Shown here: piece after piece, positions 16,277 through 24,702 of the stretch
Layout of the letters: the number at the start of each line of letters is the position of its first letter
How positions within the stretch are numbered: the first letter of the stretch is position 1
DNA from: an uncultured Mycoplasmatota bacterium
GTDB taxonomy: Bacteria > Bacillota_I > Bacilli_A > RF39 > UBA660
Direction of reading: 5' to 3'
Length of the DNA: 47,649 bases
NCBI GenBank assembly: GCA_947303405.1
Contig: CAMYYH010000003.1
Location: forward strand, 1-47,649
Notes under the pieces: generated by a model
The model's input: the letters and a program-made list of their open reading frames with translations, nothing else
What the model was told of the DNA's origin: nothing
Database searches by the model: none
Program-made: the position numbers and the translations under genes

Positions 16277-17103
16277 AACAAATCAATATCACTATCATAA
16301 TTTAGACAAAAATTACCTTTATTTCTCGAAGTTATCTTCTTAGGCTCATCAAATCCATTCAGCAAAGTATTATAATGTATTTGATAAATATCATATACTA
16401 CTTCATCCTTCTTATTAGGGTCTATCTCATCATAACAAGAGACATCTTCATTATTATAAAAAACTATATACTTAAATGTATCCTCTTCCTTAGATTTATA
16501 ATACCTTTTACTAATATTACCCCCAGAACTCTTATAAAGTTCACTACTTATATAAGATACTTCATTATTATTAAGTAACACTAAATCATCATCACTTAAC
16601 AATATAATATTGTTATTATAGAAATATAGATTAACACTACTATTGCTATCTTCAACTATCTTCGTAACACTGCTATCTTTAGTATAAGTTATATCATCTA
16701 TTTTAAAACTATAATTATTTATAATAGGTCTATTATCTTTTAATAGTTTAATAGTCCCTAAACAGTGATTACTAAAATACTTAGTCATCTTATTATCATC
16801 CACCTCATATATATAACTATATGAAGTAATAGAACATGTACCAATATCAACCTTCTTATTTAAAACAACATTAAAACTATAATACCCATTATCTTTCTTC
16901 TTTTCTTCCTCTAACTCTTTTAATATTTGTAATTGAGCTTTATTTCTCTTCGTAACCAATCCATCCGAATCTCTAAGAATATAAGATAGACCATATCCCA
17001 AAACTACAATGGTTATAATAAATGACAATAGGTATAATTTATTATCTATTAGTTGTCTTAAAAATGCATTTTCAAATATACTTTTACTATTCTTCTCTTT
17101 CAT
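16267..17103 (-). CDS. Membrane-anchored exported protein, unknown family
   Basis: No family recognised. The ORF track's first Met is a TTG; the ATG at 17103 (MKEKNSKS) is the likely start, giving 278 aa. A single transmembrane helix (about 26-44, LYLLSFIITIVVLGYGLSYIL) follows a basic cytoplasmic tail, leaving ~230 residues outside. The ectodomain is beta-rich with many Tyr, Asn and Asp residues and three or four cysteines (GTCSITSY, NHCLGT, VSCYDE, NFCLNY), which could form disulfides. Monocistronic: extended -10 upstream and a strong terminator downstream. Confidence 0.65.
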   Translation of the reverse strand: MKEKNSKSIFENAFLRQLIDNKLYLLSFIITIVVLGYGLSYILRDSDGLVTKRNKAQLQILKELEEEKKKDNGYYSFNVVLNKKVDIGTCSITSYSYIYEVDDNKMTKYFSNHCLGTIKLLKDNRPIINNYSFKIDDITYTKDSSVTKIVEDSNSSVNLYFYNNNIILLSDDDLVLLNNNEVSYISSELYKSSGGNISKRYYKSKEEDTFKYIVFYNNEDVSCYDEIDPNKKDEVVYDIYQIHYNTLLNGFDEPKKITSRNKGNFCLNYDSDIDLLKQ

Positions 17104-17127
17104 CAAACCACTCTTATTCTATGAGTA

Positions 17128-17136
17128 ATTATATCA
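17128..17136 (-). promoter_or_regulatory. Extended -10 promoter of the 278-aa exported protein gene
   Basis: TGATATAAT on the minus strand, 24 bases upstream of the ATG, right after the tig terminator. A good match to TGnTATAAT. Confidence 0.5.
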
Positions 17137-17147
17137 TTTATAAAGTG

Positions 17148-17171
17148 AAAAAAAAAGCTAATATAGCTTTT
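17148..17171 (-). terminator. Rho-independent terminator after tig
   Basis: Minus-strand stem AAAAGCTA / TAGCTTTT with a three-base loop TAT and a continuing T tract; overlaps the tig stop codon. Confidence 0.8.
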
Positions 17172-18423
17172 ATTCTACTTCTTCACCAACTAATACTGAT
17201 AAAGCTCTCTTCATTCTTAAATCATATTTAACAACTTCTAAGCCACCCACATATGTTAAGAATTCTTTCTTATCTATTCCATATCTACTAGCTTCCTTTT
17301 CAGCATGCTTCTCAACATCTTTATCAGTAACTTCAATCTTTTCAGCTTTAGCCACTTCATCTAATAGATAACGAGCTTTAATATTCTTAATTGCTTCCGG
17401 TTCTAAATCTTTTTCATATTGTTCTTTAGTTTTACCAGTAAATTGAAGATATAAATCTAAAGTAAGTCCTTGTTGTTGAATACTTTGAGAAACCCTATCA
17501 ATTTCTCTCTTAACTTCATCAGCAATTATTTCTGGATTAATTTCTACTTCTAAGTTTTCACAAGCTTTATCAATAACATCATTATAATACTTACTCTTAG
17601 CCTCTTCCTCTTTTTTCTCCGTAATAGCTTTCTTAACTTCAGCATCAAATTCAGCTTTAGTAGTAACCTCTTTATAACCTAAGTCTTCGAAAAATTCTTT
17701 GTCAAACTCTGGTAATACTCTTTCTTTAATCTCTTTAAGAGTTACTTCAAATTTAACTTTCTTACCCTTTAATTCTTCAGTATAATCATCAGGGAACTTC
17801 AGATTAAGATCTTTCTTTTCTCCAACCTTCATACCTACTACACCATCTTCAAAACCAGGTATAAAAGTATGAGAACCAATTTCAAGTGAATAGTCAGTAC
17901 CAGATCCACCTTCTAATTCCTTACCATCTACATATCCCTTAAAATCAATAACAGCTGTATTACCTTCTAATACCTCGCCATTTTCTTTTACCACCATTTC
18001 TGCATACTTAGATGCAATCTTAGCCTCTTCTTGTTCTACTTCTTCCTTAGTAACAGAAACTTTTTCCTTTTTAACTCCTAAATCTTTATACTTACCAAGT
18101 TTTACTTCAGGTTTTGTAATAATTGTAAATTCTAATTCTATCTTATTCTCATCAATACCTTTTATATCAACGGCAGGTTCAACAACTGGCACTAAATCTT
18201 TATCTTTTAATACATTTTTATAAGCAACTTGTAGTGCTTCATCAGAAGCATCCATATATAGAGATTCAATACCAAACTTCTTAAGATATACTTCCTTAGG
18301 ACATTTACCCTTTCTAAAACCATCTACTTTTAAATCTTTATTACGTTTTGCAAAAGCTTTATCAAGAATCTTTTTCCATTCAGCTCCTTCAACAACCGTT
18401 TCAACTTTGTGAACATTTTTCAT
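17170..18423 (-). CDS. tig: Trigger factor (ribosome-associated chaperone)
   Basis: Binds ribosomal protein L23 at the exit tunnel and shields nascent chains; also has peptidyl-prolyl isomerase activity. The ribosome-binding signature GFRKGKCPKE lies at residues 35-44 of the N-terminal domain. The FKBP-type PPIase domain (about 140-240) includes NTAVIDFKGYVDGKELEGG and FIPGFEDGVVGMKVGEKKDLNLKFP. The C-terminal helical chaperone arms follow. The track starts at a GTG at 18447, but AAGGAGAG lies inside that extension and the -10 TATAAT at 18450-18455 puts the transcript start near or past it. The ATG at 18423 (MKNVHKVE) is therefore the start, giving 417 aa. Monocistronic. Confidence 0.97.
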   Translation of the reverse strand: MKNVHKVETVVEGAEWKKILDKAFAKRNKDLKVDGFRKGKCPKEVYLKKFGIESLYMDASDEALQVAYKNVLKDKDLVPVVEPAVDIKGIDENKIELEFTIITKPEVKLGKYKDLGVKKEKVSVTKEEVEQEEAKIASKYAEMVVKENGEVLEGNTAVIDFKGYVDGKELEGGSGTDYSLEIGSHTFIPGFEDGVVGMKVGEKKDLNLKFPDDYTEELKGKKVKFEVTLKEIKERVLPEFDKEFFEDLGYKEVTTKAEFDAEVKKAITEKKEEEAKSKYYNDVIDKACENLEVEINPEIIADEVKREIDRVSQSIQQQGLTLDLYLQFTGKTKEQYEKDLEPEAIKNIKARYLLDEVAKAEKIEVTDKDVEKHAEKEASRYGIDKKEFLTYVGGLEVVKYDLRMKRALSVLVGEEVE

Positions 18424-18449
18424 AATTATTTCTCTCCTTAACTTCACAT

Positions 18450-18478
18450 ATTATATCCTACCTAATAAAGAATATCAA
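18450..18478 (-). promoter_or_regulatory. Promoter of tig
   Basis: Minus-strand TTGATA, 17-bp spacer, TATAAT, 26 bases before the tig ATG. Very close to the sigma-A consensus. The rest of the 18,479-18,614 gap shows no gene. Confidence 0.8.
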
Positions 18479-18614
18479 GAACATAAATAGCATAAAAATT
18501 TGAATTATCCACCTAACAATTTTATTACATAGCCTACACAATAACTCATCAATATTAAAACAAATTCCAATAATCTATCTTAATATATATGTATCTCATC
18601 CTAAAATATTACAA

Positions 18615-18640
18615 CAAAAAAAGTTCTATAAAAGAACTTT
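18615..18640 (-). terminator. Rho-independent terminator after the PDTG surface protein gene
   Basis: Minus-strand stem AAAGTTCT / AGAACTTT (8 bp), loop TTTAT, then Ts. Confidence 0.8.
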
Positions 18641-19279
18641 CTAAATCTTAAATTCAGTTTCACTACGACGTTTTAAAGAAACTACAACTAATAGTAAAAC
18701 TACTAAACCAGCAATTATTCCTATTTCAGCGAAATAACCAGTATCAGGAGAACTAACTGCTTCTCCATCAGCATCTACAGGATCAGCACTATTTTTAGCG
18801 GCATCACCACTAGGAGTACCAGAATATTGACTAATCAAATAACTTGTAAATTGATTAGTTAAACTAATACTCATAGTTCCATCTTCATCATTGTAGCAGA
18901 ATCCCATATTTGTTAAATCACAACCGGTTCCATAAGTAACTGTAACAGTTTTAGATCGCTTTAGATTATCATATTCAGCTTTGTTACTAGATAAATCAAC
19001 AATATAACCTAACACTGCATCATCTCTAACAACTTCGTTAACAGATAAACCAGCACCAGCATTATATGATAGTATATTATTACTTGAAGAATAAGTATAT
19101 ACTATACTTGTCTCTCCAGTACTAACTGTAAATCCACTCCCGGAAGTAGATTGAGTAACAGTTTTACCATCACTTTCAAATTTAGTAATAATATTGCTCA
19201 TACTGATACTCTCTGCTTGAGCAATACCAATAATAGCAAAACTAAATAGGAACACTAAAAGCATCTTCATTCTTTTCAT
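18641..19279 (-). CDS. Secreted surface protein with an SPDTG sorting-type C-terminus
   Basis: A signal peptide (KRMKMLLVFLFSFAIIGIAQA, cleavage likely after AQA) is followed by a ~150-residue ectodomain rich in Ser/Thr/Gly with two cysteines (GCDLTNMGFC). The C-terminus has SPDTG, then a ~20-residue hydrophobic stretch and the basic tail KRRSETEFKI, the layout of a sortase cell-wall sorting signal with PDTG in place of the usual LPxTG. The plus-strand protein at 46.0-47.5 kb ends the same way (NPDTG). Start chosen at ATG 19279 because AAAGGTGG is well placed; the track uses a GTG four codons earlier. No sortase is in the window. Ligand and function unknown. Confidence 0.75.
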   Translation of the reverse strand: MKRMKMLLVFLFSFAIIGIAQAESISMSNIITKFESDGKTVTQSTSGSGFTVSTGETSIVYTYSSSNNILSYNAGAGLSVNEVVRDDAVLGYIVDLSSNKAEYDNLKRSKTVTVTYGTGCDLTNMGFCYNDEDGTMSISLTNQFTSYLISQYSGTPSGDAAKNSADPVDADGEAVSSPDTGYFAEIGIIAGLVVLLLVVVSLKRRSETEFKI

Positions 19280-19304
19280 CTTCTTAACCACCTTTACTAT
19301 AACA

Positions 19305-19313
19305 ATTATAGCA
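19305..19313 (-). promoter_or_regulatory. Extended -10 promoter of the SPDTG protein gene
   Basis: TGCTATAAT on the minus strand, 26 bases before the chosen ATG; no clear -35. Confidence 0.5.
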
Positions 19314-19367
19314 AAAAATTTATAAAAATAAATAATCCTTTACTATTATTTACTCTTCTTTACACAA

Positions 19368-19402
19368 ACAAAAAGTGAAACAAACTTATTTGTATTCACT
19401 TT
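19368..19402 (-). terminator. Rho-independent terminator after greA
   Basis: Long minus-strand hairpin: AAAGTGAA pairs with TTCACTTT, a one-base bulge, then ACAAA with TTTGT around loop TAAG, followed by Ts. Confidence 0.85.
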
Positions 19403-19418
19403 CTTTTTAAAAATTCAT

Positions 19419-19889
19419 CTAAGCTATTGCTAATATTTTTATATCATAAGAAGCACCATTAGCATTTATAGAAACAATATCGCCAACCTTCTTACCAATA
19501 ATAGCTGAACCAATTGGTGATTCATTACTTATCTTATTTTCAAAAGGATCTGCCTCTAAGCTACCAACGATGTAATACTTCTCTTCTTCATTATCATCAA
19601 CATAAAGTATTGTAACTTCACATCCAACATTAACACTACTAGTATCAATGGTATCAATTATCTTTGCATGTTCTAACTTATATTCTAACTCTTGAATTCT
19701 TGCTTCTATCTTAGCTTGTTCATCTCTAGCTGCATCATATTCGGAGTTTTCTGATAAATCCCCATGACTCCTAGCTTCTTTAATAGCTTGAACATTTTCT
19801 GCCCTTTTATTTATTCTTAAATCATTCAATTCATCCTCTAATTCTGCATATCCACTAGCAGTAAGAAGGATTTCATCTGTTTTTTTCAT
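19419..19889 (-). CDS. greA: Transcription elongation factor GreA
   Basis: Binds the secondary channel of RNA polymerase and stimulates cleavage of backtracked transcripts. The N-terminal coiled coil has the family sequence LTASGYAELEDELNDL...HGDLSENSEYDAARDEQAKIEARIQELEYKL, with the acidic tip D-L-S-E-N-S-E-Y that positions the metal. The C-terminal FKBP-like domain ends with ESPIGSAIIGKKVGDIVSINANG. 156 aa is standard. RBS GGAGGAGA; own promoter with a perfect TTGACA; own terminator. In B. subtilis greA also follows the yrrMNO cluster, and the order is kept here although transcription is separate. Confidence 0.97.
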   Translation of the reverse strand: MKKTDEILLTASGYAELEDELNDLRINKRAENVQAIKEARSHGDLSENSEYDAARDEQAKIEARIQELEYKLEHAKIIDTIDTSSVNVGCEVTILYVDDNEEEKYYIVGSLEADPFENKISNESPIGSAIIGKKVGDIVSINANGASYDIKILAIA

Positions 19890-19920
19890 TTATTCGAATC
19901 TCCTCCAAAATCCATACAAA

Positions 19921-19949
19921 AAGATACTACAAAAGTAATCGAATGTCAA
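19921..19949 (-). promoter_or_regulatory. Promoter of greA
   Basis: Minus-strand TTGACA, 17-bp spacer, TATCTT, about 31 bases before the greA ATG. The -35 is a perfect consensus. Confidence 0.75.
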
Positions 19950-20010
19950 ACACTTTTTGCGTTACATTAATATCAATTTAAATATCTTCTTAATCCCCAT
20001 AAATACTGGG

Positions 20011-21198
20011 TTAAAAATCCAATTTCACTCTCATCATATCGTCTCTTTTCAACTCAATTTCACAAGAGAATTTAACAATCATTTGGGGATGATTAGCAAC
20101 TTCAAGTAAATTGTCTTTTTCATCGTATAATTCACTAGGTATAACAAAAGCTATTTCTTCTAAATTCGGGCCAAAGAATTCAACCTCATCTCCAGGCTTA
20201 AAATAATTCCTTTGTTCCAAAATAACCACTTTATTATTCTTATCATAATCTAATACTATACCCAAAAAATCTTTATTACTTACTTCATCTCTACCTAAAT
20301 AGTATTGTTCATCTTTACCAGGCACCCCATTAAAGAATTGTTCTACACTATCTCTATTTGCACATCTATTTAATACTTTTAAATAATAATTAACTTTCTC
20401 ATCATCCATCTTATTATTTAAAACCATATCTATTAATCTTCTATAAACATATATAACCGTAGCTATATAATAGGCACTTCTCATTCTACCTTCTACTTTA
20501 AAAGAATTAACACCTATCCTAATCATTTCCCTAATATTATTTACCATATTTAAATCCATCGGTGTCATACTAAAGACCTGATCAGTATTATCGGCCTTAA
20601 AGACAAACCTACATACTTGAGCACATCCACCTCTGTTAGAATCTCTATTAGTAGCATAATTAGATAAAACACATCTTCCACTAAAAGAAGTGCACATCGC
20701 TCCATGTACAAAACACTCAATATCTACACCTGTTTCATCTTTTATTCTTCTAATATCTTCTTTAGAAGCTTCTCTAGCCATTACTACTCTTGTAGCCCCC
20801 AAATCTTTATAAAACTTAACCGTCTCATAGTTTAGAATTGAGGCTTGCGTACTAACATGTAACTCGGCTTTTATATTTAACTTCGCCATTAATTGCATCA
20901 CTAATACATCAGAGACAATAAAAGCATCGACACCAATACTATCTAAGGTTAATAAGTACTCTTCTAATCCCTTTATATTCTTATTATGAAAAACAATATT
21001 AACTGTTACATAAACTCTCTTATTAAGATTATGAGCAAAAACAACAGCTTCTTTAATATCATCTATACTAAAATTTTTTGCATTTGCTCTAAGACTAAAG
21101 TCTTGTCCGCCTATATATACTGCATCTGCTCCATATAATAAAGCTATTTTAAGTCTATTTAAGTCTCCAGAAGGAGCTAATAATTCCACCAAACCCAT
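20011..21198 (-). CDS. trhP2: U32-family tRNA U34 hydroxylation protein TrhP2 (YrrO)
   Basis: Member of the peptidase U32 family that, with TrhP1, hydroxylates U34 of certain tRNAs to 5-hydroxyuridine in Firmicutes. Recognisable blocks: ELLAPSGDLNRLKIALLYGADAVYIGGQDFSLRANAKNF at the N-terminus, and the Cys-containing core ECFVHGAMCTSFSGRCVLSNYATNRDSNRGGCAQVCRF (about 160-200), which probably holds the family's metal-cluster cysteines. The FKVEGRMRSAYYIATVIYVYR block and a C-terminal beta barrel (EVEFFGPN) complete the YrrO type. ATG start one base after the trhP1 stop. Gene order trmR-trhP1-trhP2 matches B. subtilis yrrM-yrrN-yrrO, which makes the assignment firm. Confidence 0.9.
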   Translation of the reverse strand: MGLVELLAPSGDLNRLKIALLYGADAVYIGGQDFSLRANAKNFSIDDIKEAVVFAHNLNKRVYVTVNIVFHNKNIKGLEEYLLTLDSIGVDAFIVSDVLVMQLMAKLNIKAELHVSTQASILNYETVKFYKDLGATRVVMAREASKEDIRRIKDETGVDIECFVHGAMCTSFSGRCVLSNYATNRDSNRGGCAQVCRFVFKADNTDQVFSMTPMDLNMVNNIREMIRIGVNSFKVEGRMRSAYYIATVIYVYRRLIDMVLNNKMDDEKVNYYLKVLNRCANRDSVEQFFNGVPGKDEQYYLGRDEVSNKDFLGIVLDYDKNNKVVILEQRNYFKPGDEVEFFGPNLEEIAFVIPSELYDEKDNLLEVANHPQMIVKFSCEIELKRDDMMRVKLDF

Positions 21199-21199
21199 T

Positions 21200-22000
21200 C
21201 TATCTCTCCTTCAATTTATAGATTGTCTCCCTATATAAAAAGCCCGAATCTTCATCCTCATCTAAATTTCTACTCATATTAGCCAAATAAGCCATAATCT
21301 TATCATGATCAATCATATTAGGATTCACATAATAATATCTAATACTACTTAAATCTAATAATTCTCTTCCATTAAAAATCTTATCCGAAAACATAACCGT
21401 TCCAAATTCATTCTCTTTAACTCTAAATCTAACTCTAGTAGCCACATCTTCAATTAGATTACTATCTTTAAAGGGAATACTAAATTCTTCACTCCAATTA
21501 GTCAATAGTTTTCTCCTTGAATACATTACTTGATTATAACCATACAAATGAACTACTATACCTTTTTTAGCCTTAGTAGTTATTTCTTTCACTTCATCCA
21601 AAGTTAACTCATTACTAATTACAACACTATCAACTCTATCTAACCAAAAGTTAACAGAATCATAATTACAATTAAAATGATTTTGAAACAATATCAGCTC
21701 CATACCAAGATTTAATTTGCTAACCAAATTATATATTCCTATATCCTCAAATACTAACCCTTTTATGCCACTAAACTTAGATATTATTTCTCTAAAACTA
21801 TCAATTCCCCTACAATCTAATAATCTATTAACTAATACATATTTATTTGAAACCACACTAGAATTAATTTCTTCTATAGAATAATCATTATACCCAACTG
21901 TATATCCCTTTAAAGGAAAAAGAAAAGTAGAAATACCTACTTTCATATAATCACTTAGATATTCACGACTATCCACTACCATCATAATTTTAGATATCAT
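21200..22000 (-). CDS. trhP1: U32-family tRNA U34 hydroxylation protein TrhP1 (YrrN)
   Basis: The shorter, more divergent U32-family partner of TrhP2. The ORF track runs 21 residues into trmR; a start at the ATG at 22000 (MISKIMMVVDSREYL), overlapping the trmR stop by 11 bases, is more plausible and gives 266 aa. Even so the RBS is weak and later Met codons (MMVVD) are possible. Visible family features: a TIM-barrel-like series GISTFLFPLKGYTVGYNDYS, DRVDSVVISNELTLDEVKEITTKAKKGIVVHLYGYNQVMYSRRKLLTNW, close to the U32 core around the HG..M.YSR motif (HLYGYNQVMYSRR). The role in ho5U34 synthesis is inherited from its orthologue and neighbours. Confidence 0.85.
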   Translation of the reverse strand: MISKIMMVVDSREYLSDYMKVGISTFLFPLKGYTVGYNDYSIEEINSSVVSNKYVLVNRLLDCRGIDSFREIISKFSGIKGLVFEDIGIYNLVSKLNLGMELILFQNHFNCNYDSVNFWLDRVDSVVISNELTLDEVKEITTKAKKGIVVHLYGYNQVMYSRRKLLTNWSEEFSIPFKDSNLIEDVATRVRFRVKENEFGTVMFSDKIFNGRELLDLSSIRYYYVNPNMIDHDKIMAYLANMSRNLDEDEDSGFLYRETIYKLKER

Positions 22001-22583
22001 ATTTCTTAATACTAACAGACAAGCCGTCTCCAACATCATAAAATTTAGTTTCAAATTCATCATTATTCTTAAGGAAATCTATATAATCTTCTATTTTACC
22101 AACTAATTGTCGTAAATTCTTAGAGGCTATATTACTTCTATTTCCAACATGACCATGGAACTTCAAATTATCAGAAATAATAACTCCACCAGTATTTAAA
22201 AAGTACTTATACTTTTCAAAGAACTTCGTATATTGTCCTTTAGCCGCATCTATAAAAATCATATCGTAACTAACACCAGATAGATTTAATTCTAAGGCAT
22301 CCTGACAAACAACATTTATCTTCTTTTCTAAGCCACACTTCTTAACATTTTTTAAAGCCTCCATATATCTTCCTTCGTCACGTTCAATAGTAGTAACAAC
22401 TACATCTTCAGTAGCTTGAGCCATCAATATAGCTGAATAACCAATAGCGGTTCCAATCTCTAATATTGATTTAACATTATTAGCTTTAATAAACTTCATA
22501 ATAAACGCAATTGAATCTTTTTCAATAATAGGCACATTATGCTCATTAGCATAAGTTTCCATTTCCATTATTTTTTCTCTCAT
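21990..22583 (-). CDS. trmR: tRNA 5-hydroxyuridine methyltransferase TrmR (YrrM)
   Basis: SAM-dependent class I O-methyltransferase that converts 5-hydroxyuridine 34 to 5-methoxyuridine in B. subtilis. The SAM-binding motif SILEIGTAIGYSAILMAQ (about 36-53) and the following TTIERDEGRYMEALKNVKKCG are clear, as are the metal/substrate residues in YDMIFIDAAKGQYTKFFEKYKYFLNTGGVIISDN. 197 aa is close to the ~217 of YrrM. ATG start with AGGTGATATAA. Lies between mltG and trhP1, as in B. subtilis. A catechol-type O-methyltransferase is the generic alternative, but the neighbours decide for TrmR. Confidence 0.9.
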   Translation of the reverse strand: MREKIMEMETYANEHNVPIIEKDSIAFIMKFIKANNVKSILEIGTAIGYSAILMAQATEDVVVTTIERDEGRYMEALKNVKKCGLEKKINVVCQDALELNLSGVSYDMIFIDAAKGQYTKFFEKYKYFLNTGGVIISDNLKFHGHVGNRSNIASKNLRQLVGKIEDYIDFLKNNDEFETKFYDVGDGLSVSIKKYDI

Positions 22584-22596
22584 TTATATCACCTAT

Positions 22597-23661
22597 CTAT
22601 TCATAAGTATACCATAGACCTTTATTCTTTAAATCGTTAACTATTGCCACATGTTCAGCGTTAGTCTCACTAAAATATGTTTTTCCATTTTTATCAGCAA
22701 CAAAGAAATAATAACTTGTTTGCTTAGGATTCAAAACAGCCTTTATTGACGCAACATTTGGATTACATATTGGTCCAATAGGCAATCTACCTACCATTGT
22801 ACTAGATCTAGTATTATAGGCATTAACTGCATCTAACTCTTGCTGAGTTAAATCTCGATCACTAAAATCAATTTGTGCTGCATAATAGGTCGTAACATCA
22901 CTACCCAAGCTCCAACCAGATTTTAATCTATTAAAAAATACACCAGCAATTCCCGCTCTATCATCACTTTTAGCTCCTTCAAGTTCAACAATACTAGCTA
23001 AAGTCAATATTTTATGAATAGAGTTTGTATATTCATCATAACCTAAACTACTCTTATCTAAATGACTACCCATCTCATCTAATAATCTTTCGGTTATTTC
23101 TTCAATAGAAGCATTCTTATTAAACTTATACGTATCGGGATACAAATAGCCCTCTAAAGGGTAATAAATACCACCAGCAAGTATTTCATCAGTTAAGAAC
23201 CAATACTTACTAATTAAACTATTTAAATAATCCTTATCAGCCCACTTGGCTAATATTTCTTCTTGTGTATATTCATAATTTTCACTGATTACTTGAGCAT
23301 ATTTTTTTATTCTTTTTCCTTCAATAAATGTTATAGAAATACTATCATCAATAGCATCCCCATTACTAATAATATCAATAATATCCTTTAAGCCCATACC
23401 TTTATTAAGTTCATAAGTACCAGCTTGTAAATTATTAATATTATTAAATTTAAGATATAAATAACTAGTAAATTCACTCCTTATTAATCCATCTTTATGT
23501 AATTCTGCTAGTATTCCCTTAGTAGTCATACCACTTTTTATGTTAAAACTAACCACTTCATCTTTAGAACCCGCAGGCGATAAAGATGAGTTATAGCAAA
23601 AGAATCCAGCTATAACTACAACTAATAGAACCACCACGAATCCTATTAAAAATTTCTTCAT
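22597..23661 (-). CDS. mltG: Endolytic murein transglycosylase MltG (YrrL)
   Basis: Membrane-bound lytic transglycosylase that cuts growing glycan strands and sets their length. N-terminal TM helix (IGFVVVLLVVVIAGFFCY), then a LysM-like region (FNIKSGMTTKGILAELHKDGLI...LQAGTYELNKGMGL), then the YceG catalytic domain: LEGYLYPDTYKF, LTLASIVELEGA with the catalytic Glu (E226 from the ATG), and RLKSGWSLGSDVTTYYA. It ends with the conserved YYFFVADKNGKTYFSETNAEH. The track start is a TTG; GAAGAGG and the position one base after the yrzB stop favour the ATG at 23661 (354 aa). Confidence 0.96.
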   Translation of the reverse strand: MKKFLIGFVVVLLVVVIAGFFCYNSSLSPAGSKDEVVSFNIKSGMTTKGILAELHKDGLIRSEFTSYLYLKFNNINNLQAGTYELNKGMGLKDIIDIISNGDAIDDSISITFIEGKRIKKYAQVISENYEYTQEEILAKWADKDYLNSLISKYWFLTDEILAGGIYYPLEGYLYPDTYKFNKNASIEEITERLLDEMGSHLDKSSLGYDEYTNSIHKILTLASIVELEGAKSDDRAGIAGVFFNRLKSGWSLGSDVTTYYAAQIDFSDRDLTQQELDAVNAYNTRSSTMVGRLPIGPICNPNVASIKAVLNPKQTSYYFFVADKNGKTYFSETNAEHVAIVNDLKNKGLWYTYE

Positions 23662-23662
23662 A

Positions 23663-23944
23663 TTATTCTGCCTCTTCAATCTTCTCTTGTACAGAAGCTA
23701 AAATATTTTCAATTACTAGCCATTCTTTTTCAGTCTCTATTGGTAACAAATCCGGATTATTGCCAGTTGGATCAAATATAGAAGCATATACTTTAATAGA
23801 ACCATCTTCATCAGTCGTATTATCTGTATAAACTATATAACTTTTCTTAGTCTCATCACTATCAAAAGTAAATAGTATTTCGCATTCTACCTCTTCACCT
23901 TTATCATTAATTATCGTAAATAAGCCCTTTTTCTCATCAGTCAT
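23663..23944 (-). CDS. yrzB: DUF1292 protein YrzB
   Basis: Small acidic cytoplasmic protein of the DUF1292 family, always found in this gene neighbourhood in Firmicutes. Characteristic sequence: FTIINDKGEEVECEILFTFDSDETKKSYIVYTDNTTDEDGSIKVYASIFDPTG, followed by EWLVIENILASVQEKI. Biochemical role unknown. Overlaps ruvX upstream by eight bases and abuts mltG downstream, so it is fully embedded in the ireB-ruvX-yrzB-mltG operon. Confidence 0.93.
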   Translation of the reverse strand: MTDEKKGLFTIINDKGEEVECEILFTFDSDETKKSYIVYTDNTTDEDGSIKVYASIFDPTGNNPDLLPIETEKEWLVIENILASVQEKIEEAE

Positions 23945-24368
23945 AACTATTATTTCCTTTCATTCTTAAGTATGTATCAAGTATTATACTAGCAGCTACA
24001 CCATCTATTACTTTCTTTCTTTTCTTTCTACTAGTATCTGCTTCCAATAAGTAGTTTTCTGCTTCTACAGTGCTTAACCGTTCATCTATCAAAACTACCT
24101 TCAACTTATATCTTTCTTCTAGAGCTTCCTTAAATTTCAAGCTTCTTTCCGCTGCAAAACCCAAAGAATTATTCATATTTTTAGGTAATCCAAGCACCAA
24201 ATCCGTAATCGCATTATCCGCAACAATAGAATCTAGCCCCGCAAATAAAAGGGTATAATTTTCCCCATCCCATCTTAGAACTTTATAAAACGAAGCAATT
24301 TGATTAGTCTTGTCAGATATAGCTATTCCTAATGTCTTAGTACCTAAATCTAAACCTAAACATCTCAT
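23937..24368 (-). CDS. ruvX: Putative Holliday junction resolvase / pre-16S rRNA nuclease YqgF (RuvX)
   Basis: RNase H-fold nuclease; its E. coli homologue matures the 5' end of 16S rRNA, and the family was first annotated as a Holliday junction resolvase. Motifs: GLDLGTKTLGIAISD at the N-terminus (first catalytic Asp), LVLGLPKNMNNSLGFAAERSLKFKEALEERY, and LIDERLSTVEAENYLLEADTSRKKRKKVIDGVAASIILDTYL, with the catalytic Glu and Asp of the E-R-x-ST and D-x-x-AA-x-IIL blocks. 143 aa is standard. ATG overlaps the ireB stop by four bases. Confidence 0.95.
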   Translation of the reverse strand: MRCLGLDLGTKTLGIAISDKTNQIASFYKVLRWDGENYTLLFAGLDSIVADNAITDLVLGLPKNMNNSLGFAAERSLKFKEALEERYKLKVVLIDERLSTVEAENYLLEADTSRKKRKKVIDGVAASIILDTYLRMKGNNSYD

Positions 24369-24619
24369 TTTATTTTCTTCAAATACTCCTCTAATACAAT
24401 GGCTAAAACATCAGCTCTATCATATTTAATTATCTTACTTCTAGCATCTTGATAATTAGATATATAACCAGGATCTCCACTTATTAAGTATCCAACAATT
24501 TGATTAATTGGATTATATCCTCTTTCTTTTAAAGAACTACTAACTTCTTTTAACATATCAGAAATAAGCCTGCTCCTTACTAGAGTTACATCAAATACCC
24601 CAGTCTTTTCACTGACCAT
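24365..24619 (-). CDS. ireB: IreB family regulatory phosphoprotein (YrzL)
   Basis: Small DUF965 protein; in Enterococcus IreB is a substrate of the PASTA kinase IreK and influences cephalosporin resistance. The family core is recognisable: VTLVRSRLISDMLKEVSSSLKERGYNPINQIVGYLISGDPGYISNYQDARSKIIKYDRADVLAIVLEEYLK. The N-terminal phospho-Thr region corresponds to SEKTGVFDVT. First gene of the operon leading into ruvX, yrzB and mltG. Confidence 0.95.
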   Translation of the reverse strand: MVSEKTGVFDVTLVRSRLISDMLKEVSSSLKERGYNPINQIVGYLISGDPGYISNYQDARSKIIKYDRADVLAIVLEEYLKKIK

Positions 24620-24702
24620 AATATCTCACATCCTTAAAACTACTTATATTCTATCATTTTTTGTTACATTTGAAAAGCAAGAATTGGGTGATTCACGTAT
24701 CA

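Noticed and set aside
18423-18447. Longer N-terminus of trigger factor from a GTG
   Set aside because: The extension contains the RBS itself and begins at the promoter -10, so the transcript cannot include a usable start there.
19985-20015. Hairpin CCCA / TGGG at the end of trhP2
   Set aside because: Only four or five base pairs and no T tract.
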